Shown: piece after piece, positions 60,946 through 64,000 of the stretch | Numbering within the stretch: the stretch's first letter is position 1 | Layout: the number at the start of each line of letters is the position of its first letter | DNA from: DASRAP01 sp964503275 | GTDB taxonomy: Bacteria; Gemmatimonadota; Gemmatimonadetes; Gemmatimonadales; Gemmatimonadaceae | Direction: 5' to 3' | Length of the DNA: 64,000 nt | Assembly (NCBI GenBank): GCA_964503275.1 | Contig: CAZCZO010000016.1 | Span: forward strand, 1 to 64,000 | Translations under genes and position numbers: made by a program | The notes under the pieces: model-generated | The model's database searches: none | What the model was told of the DNA's origin: nothing | The model's input: only the letters and a program-made list of their open reading frames with translations

Positions 60946-63633
60946 ATGACCGCGCCCGCCGAGCGCTTCGCCGCCGCGATCGCTGACCGCTACCGCATCG
61001 ACGGGACGCTCGGCGCGGGGGGCATGGCGACGGTCTATCGCGCGCACGACGTGCGGCATGACCGTGCGGTGGCCATCAAGGTCATCCATCCGGAGCTGGC
61101 GGCGGTCCTGGGCGCGGAGCGCTTCCTCGCGGAGATCAAGACCACCGCCGCGCTCCAGCATCCGCACATCCTGCCGCTGTTCGACTCGGGGCAGGCGGAC
61201 GGCTTGCTGTACTACGTGATGCCGCTCGTGTCGGGCGAGTCGCTACGGGCTCGGCTCGACCGGGAGACCCAGCTGCCGCTCGACGAGGCGGTGCACATCG
61301 CCTGCGCCGTGGCCGACGCACTGGAGCATGCGCATGCGCGCGGCGTGGTGCATCGGGACATCAAGCCAGAGAATCTCCTGCTGCAGGATGGGCATGCGCT
61401 CGTCGCGGACTTCGGGATCGCCCTGGCCGTGCAGAGCGCGGGCGGTGGGCGGCTCACGCAGACCGGGTTGTCGCTCGGCACGCCGCAGTACATGGCGCCC
61501 GAACAGGCGATGGGAGAGCGCGTCGTGGACCGGCGGGCCGACGTGTTCGCGATGGGTGCGGTGCTGTACGAGATGCTCACGGGCGAGCCGCCCTTCACTG
61601 GGCCGTCGGCGCAGGCCATCGTCGCCAAGGTGCTCACCGCCGAACCTCAGCGCCCCTCGGCGCTGCGACCGACCATCCCGCCCGCGCTCGAGGCCGCGCT
61701 GCTCAAGGCGCTGCAGAAGCTCCCGGCGGATCGCCACGCATCGGCGGCGGCGTTCGCGGCCGCGCTTCGTGGAGGGACACCCGAGTCGATCGGTCTGGCT
61801 CCCTCCGCAGCGACGCTGCGCGCAGGGGCGCCAGCGTCGCGCCGCTGGACCATGCCGGTGCTCGTCGCGACCTCCCTTGGGATGTCCGCTGTCGCGCTGT
61901 GGGCGTGGCAGCGGCCGACCCCTTCGCCCGCGGCGGTCGTGCGCGTGCCGTTGGATCTCGGTGCACAGCGGGCCACCTCGTGGGGGATCGCCCTCAGCGC
62001 CGACGGCCGCACGATCGTGTTCGTCGGGAGCGATACGGCGCGGCGCGATGCGCGTGGGCGCGCGCCAGATCAGCTCTTCGTGCGATCGCTCGACGACGAA
62101 CGCGTCGTCCCGATCGACGGTACGGACTCACCAGGTGTGCCCGTGCTCTCGCCCGACGGCACCGAGGTGGCGTTCGTGCGGACCTCCGGGAGCAGCTCGC
62201 AGATGATCCGCCTGTCGCTGCGAGGCGGAGCGGCGCAGACGTCGGCCATCGACGGGGGGTGGGCCGGGGCTGCGTGGAGCGACGATGATCGCCTGTACTA
62301 CTCGCGCGGCGGCGCGTTGTACGTCGTTCCGGCCAGCGGCGGACCGAGCGCTCGCATCCCCGTCCCGGATTCGCTGGCGCGCGGCATCTTCGGCGTGCCG
62401 GCGCTACTGCCGGACGACCGGCACCTCGTGGTGGGGTGGACCCCGACGCGCGGCGCACCGTGGCAGCAACTGCTCATGACACGGGACGGCGCCGAGGTCA
62501 CGGCGCTCGGCATCCCCGTGGAGAACGCGTACCCTGTGGATGCGGGCTACCTCGTGTACCCGGACGCGAACGCCGTACGCGCCATCGGCTTCGACCTCAA
62601 GCGGCGGCGCACCGTGGGGGAGCCGGTCGCGATCGCCGCGGAACGTCCGAGCAACAGGCGCCTCGCGGTCTCCCGCGACGGGACGGTGCTGTACGCGACC
62701 GGTGACGAGGAGCAGTCGAACACACTGGTCGAGGTCGATCGCCGAGGACGGGAGGAGGCGCTGCCGTTGCCGGCCGCTCCGAACCTGCAGCCTCGCTACT
62801 CGCCCGACGGCCGGCGCATCGCGCTCTCACGTCAGAATTTCAACGGCGACCTCTGGATCTACGAGCCCGCCACGCGGCGCGCGGAGCGGCTCACGACCGA
62901 CAGCGTCAGTTCACGGCCGACGTGGACCGCCGACGGGACCGCGCTGGTGTTCATGCGATTCGGCAATCCACACACGGTCCATCGGATCGACGCCGATGGA
63001 CTCGGCACGTCGACACCACTCTTCGCACGTGACAGCGGCAACATCGTCGAGGCGCAGCTGCTGCCCGGCGACTCCCTCTTGGTCTTTCGCGAGGACCGCC
63101 TCGCACCCGGCATGCGGGACATCTACCTGGCGCCTCTCGCGCGACCGACCGAGCTGCGCCCGTTGGCGGCCACCGCGAGCAACGAGCGCGGTATCGCGGT
63201 CACGGCAGATGGTCGCTGGCTGGCCTTCGTGAGCGACCGCACGGGGCGCGACGAGGTGTACATCCGGCGGATCCTCCCGGAGGGACCACCCTCGCTCGTG
63301 TCGACCAATGGCGGCGTGGAACCGCGGTGGCGTCCCGATGGCGGCGAACTGTACTTCCGTGGCCCGGACTCGCTGTTCGCGGTGACCCTGCGGTTGGACG
63401 AGGCACCACGGGTCGCGCCGCCCACCGCGCTCTTCGCCGATCCCTACCGGCGGATGCTGCACGAGGCCAACTACGACGTCACACCCGACGGCCGGCGGTT
63501 CGTGTTCATCCGCCGCGACAGCAGTGAACGCCGCATCACGGCGCATCTGGTATTGCACTGGTTCACGCAGAGTCGCGGGCTCGGATCCGCCTCCATGTTC
63601 GGCGGCCCCAGCGGGGTACGCACCGGGCGCTAG
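60946..63633 (+). CDS. Ser/Thr protein kinase with a membrane helix and WD40-like propeller
   Basis: This 895-residue protein is PknB-like. The kinase domain (about 16-280) has the G-loop GAGGMATVYRA, Lys45 in VAIKV, HRD-type Asp138 in VVHRDIKPENLL, DFG at 155-157, and APEQ in the activation segment. One membrane helix (about 303-324) follows. Residues about 330-880 are repeats of the WD40-like/TolB type (ISADGRTIVFVGSD, SPDGTEVAFVRTSG, SRDGTVLYATGDEEQ), which would form a beta-propeller sensor outside the cell. This layout is abundant in Gemmatimonadota. Start ATG 60946, with no ribosome site close by. Signal and targets are unknown. Confidence 0.9.
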   Translation: MTAPAERFAAAIADRYRIDGTLGAGGMATVYRAHDVRHDRAVAIKVIHPELAAVLGAERFLAEIKTTAALQHPHILPLFDSGQADGLLYYVMPLVSGESLRARLDRETQLPLDEAVHIACAVADALEHAHARGVVHRDIKPENLLLQDGHALVADFGIALAVQSAGGGRLTQTGLSLGTPQYMAPEQAMGERVVDRRADVFAMGAVLYEMLTGEPPFTGPSAQAIVAKVLTAEPQRPSALRPTIPPALEAALLKALQKLPADRHASAAAFAAALRGGTPESIGLAPSAATLRAGAPASRRWTMPVLVATSLGMSAVALWAWQRPTPSPAAVVRVPLDLGAQRATSWGIALSADGRTIVFVGSDTARRDARGRAPDQLFVRSLDDERVVPIDGTDSPGVPVLSPDGTEVAFVRTSGSSSQMIRLSLRGGAAQTSAIDGGWAGAAWSDDDRLYYSRGGALYVVPASGGPSARIPVPDSLARGIFGVPALLPDDRHLVVGWTPTRGAPWQQLLMTRDGAEVTALGIPVENAYPVDAGYLVYPDANAVRAIGFDLKRRRTVGEPVAIAAERPSNRRLAVSRDGTVLYATGDEEQSNTLVEVDRRGREEALPLPAAPNLQPRYSPDGRRIALSRQNFNGDLWIYEPATRRAERLTTDSVSSRPTWTADGTALVFMRFGNPHTVHRIDADGLGTSTPLFARDSGNIVEAQLLPGDSLLVFREDRLAPGMRDIYLAPLARPTELRPLAATASNERGIAVTADGRWLAFVSDRTGRDEVYIRRILPEGPPSLVSTNGGVEPRWRPDGGELYFRGPDSLFAVTLRLDEAPRVAPPTALFADPYRRMLHEANYDVTPDGRRFVFIRRDSSERRITAHLVLHWFTQSRGLGSASMFGGPSGVRTGR

Positions 63634-63651
63634 CGGCGGATGCACCGCCGC
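63633..63651 (+). terminator. Hairpin at the kinase gene end
   Basis: GCGGCGG-ATGCA-CCGCCGC is a seven-bp stem with a five-base loop that overlaps the stop codon by one base. It is followed by GTTCAATTT, a modest T-rich tail. Confidence 0.6.
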
Positions 63652-63709
63652 GTTCAATTTGGGCGTCCGTCACTCAATCATGATCGTCTCAGTCCCCCAG
63701 GAGCACCTG

Positions 63710-64000
63710 ATGCGCCGTCGAGCCCGGTACCTCGCGCTCGCCCTCGTCGTGGGCGCCGTTGCCGGAGGCTGTGCCCCCGATCGCCCGGAGCCCGCGCTGT
63801 CGCAGCGCGACGTCGAGGCCTTCATGCAGAGCTACGAGGCGGACCTCCGCGACCGGAATCGCGAAGGGATCATCGCGCGCTACGATCCGGCGGGCGTGAT
63901 CATCCTCGGCAACGGCGACAAGTCGTTCATGCCCTTCGAGAACCTCGCTGCGATCTACCGAGCCGGCTGGACCGGTCCGGATTACTTTGCGTTCTCCAAC
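63710..64000 (+). CDS. Lipoprotein with an NTF2/SnoaL-like start, cut by the window end
   Basis: The first 97 residues are present. A lipoprotein signal (basic start, hydrophobic stretch, lipobox AVAGGC with Cys21) precedes a segment like the first helices and strand of NTF2-like folds: SQRDVEAFMQSYEADLRDRN, then REGIIARYDPAGVIIL and an AIYRAGW helix. AGGAG lies six bases before the ATG at 63710. An in-frame ATG at 63680 adds ten residues and lacks such a site. Function is unknown. Confidence 0.7.
   Translation, partial: MRRRARYLALALVVGAVAGGCAPDRPEPALSQRDVEAFMQSYEADLRDRNREGIIARYDPAGVIILGNGDKSFMPFENLAAIYRAGWTGPDYFAFSN

Overview
The window is about 70% GC, gene-dense bacterial chromosome, most likely from a member of the Gemmatimonadota. 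Evidence for this: four GWxTD-domain proteins (a family concentrated in that phylum), a Ser/Thr kinase with a C-terminal WD40-like propeller, many secreted or outer-membrane proteins, a PorX-type regulator shared with the Bacteroidota side of the tree, and a full set of ordinary Gram-negative housekeeping genes. I see no insertion sequence, prophage, CRISPR array or rRNA.

Layout. 1-600: five tRNA genes (Ala, Gly, Val, Arg, Pro) and a hairpin. 0.6-1.3 kb: a Phd/VapC toxin-antitoxin pair. 1.3-8 kb: tex, a lipoprotein, and a two-gene amino-acid ABC importer in which three substrate-binding modules are fused to the permease and a histidine-kinase-type ATPase fold is fused to the ABC ATPase. 8-11 kb (minus): nfeD-floA-small membrane protein. 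11-15.6 kb: two tandem GWxTD paralogues. 15.7-22.4 kb: tRNA-Arg, rho-ruvX-mltG, aroH, thiE-rlmI-like, mutM, a methyltransferase-like gene. 22.6-28.7 kb: a small protein, a histone-H1-like gene with a promoter far upstream, tdh-kbl (threonine to glycine), an outer-membrane protein, and a NYN/OST-HTH putative RNase with an H1-like tail. 28.9-34 kb: NtrY/NtrX-like two-component pair plus an outer-membrane barrel protein and a DUF4390-like protein. 34-43.6 kb (mostly minus): HNH nuclease, PBP1A-amidohydrolase, tyrS (plus), and porX-msbA-acyltransferase. 43.7-50.4 kb: a DnaB-like ATPase, a CsgG-like protein and its barrel partner, yebC, ruvC-ruvA-ruvB. 50.5-59.1 kb: GWxTD3-queA-GWxTD4-tgt-yajC-def-fmt. 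59.3-60.7 kb: two further toxin-antitoxin loci (AbrB/Doc and a frameshifted BrnT with BrnA). 60.9-64 kb: a Ser/Thr kinase and a truncated lipoprotein gene.

The strongest cross-cutting pattern is regulatory. Many transcription units have a TAnnTT (or TAnnnT) hexamer whose last T lies exactly seven bases before the first base of the start codon, with no Shine-Dalgarno sequence. This predicts widespread leaderless mRNAs and helps to fix several GTG/ATG starts. Other points of note are the fused ABC importer, a Tdh lacking its four structural-zinc cysteines, a PorX homologue in an operon with lipid A export and acylation genes, and the NYN-OST-HTH-H1-tail protein.
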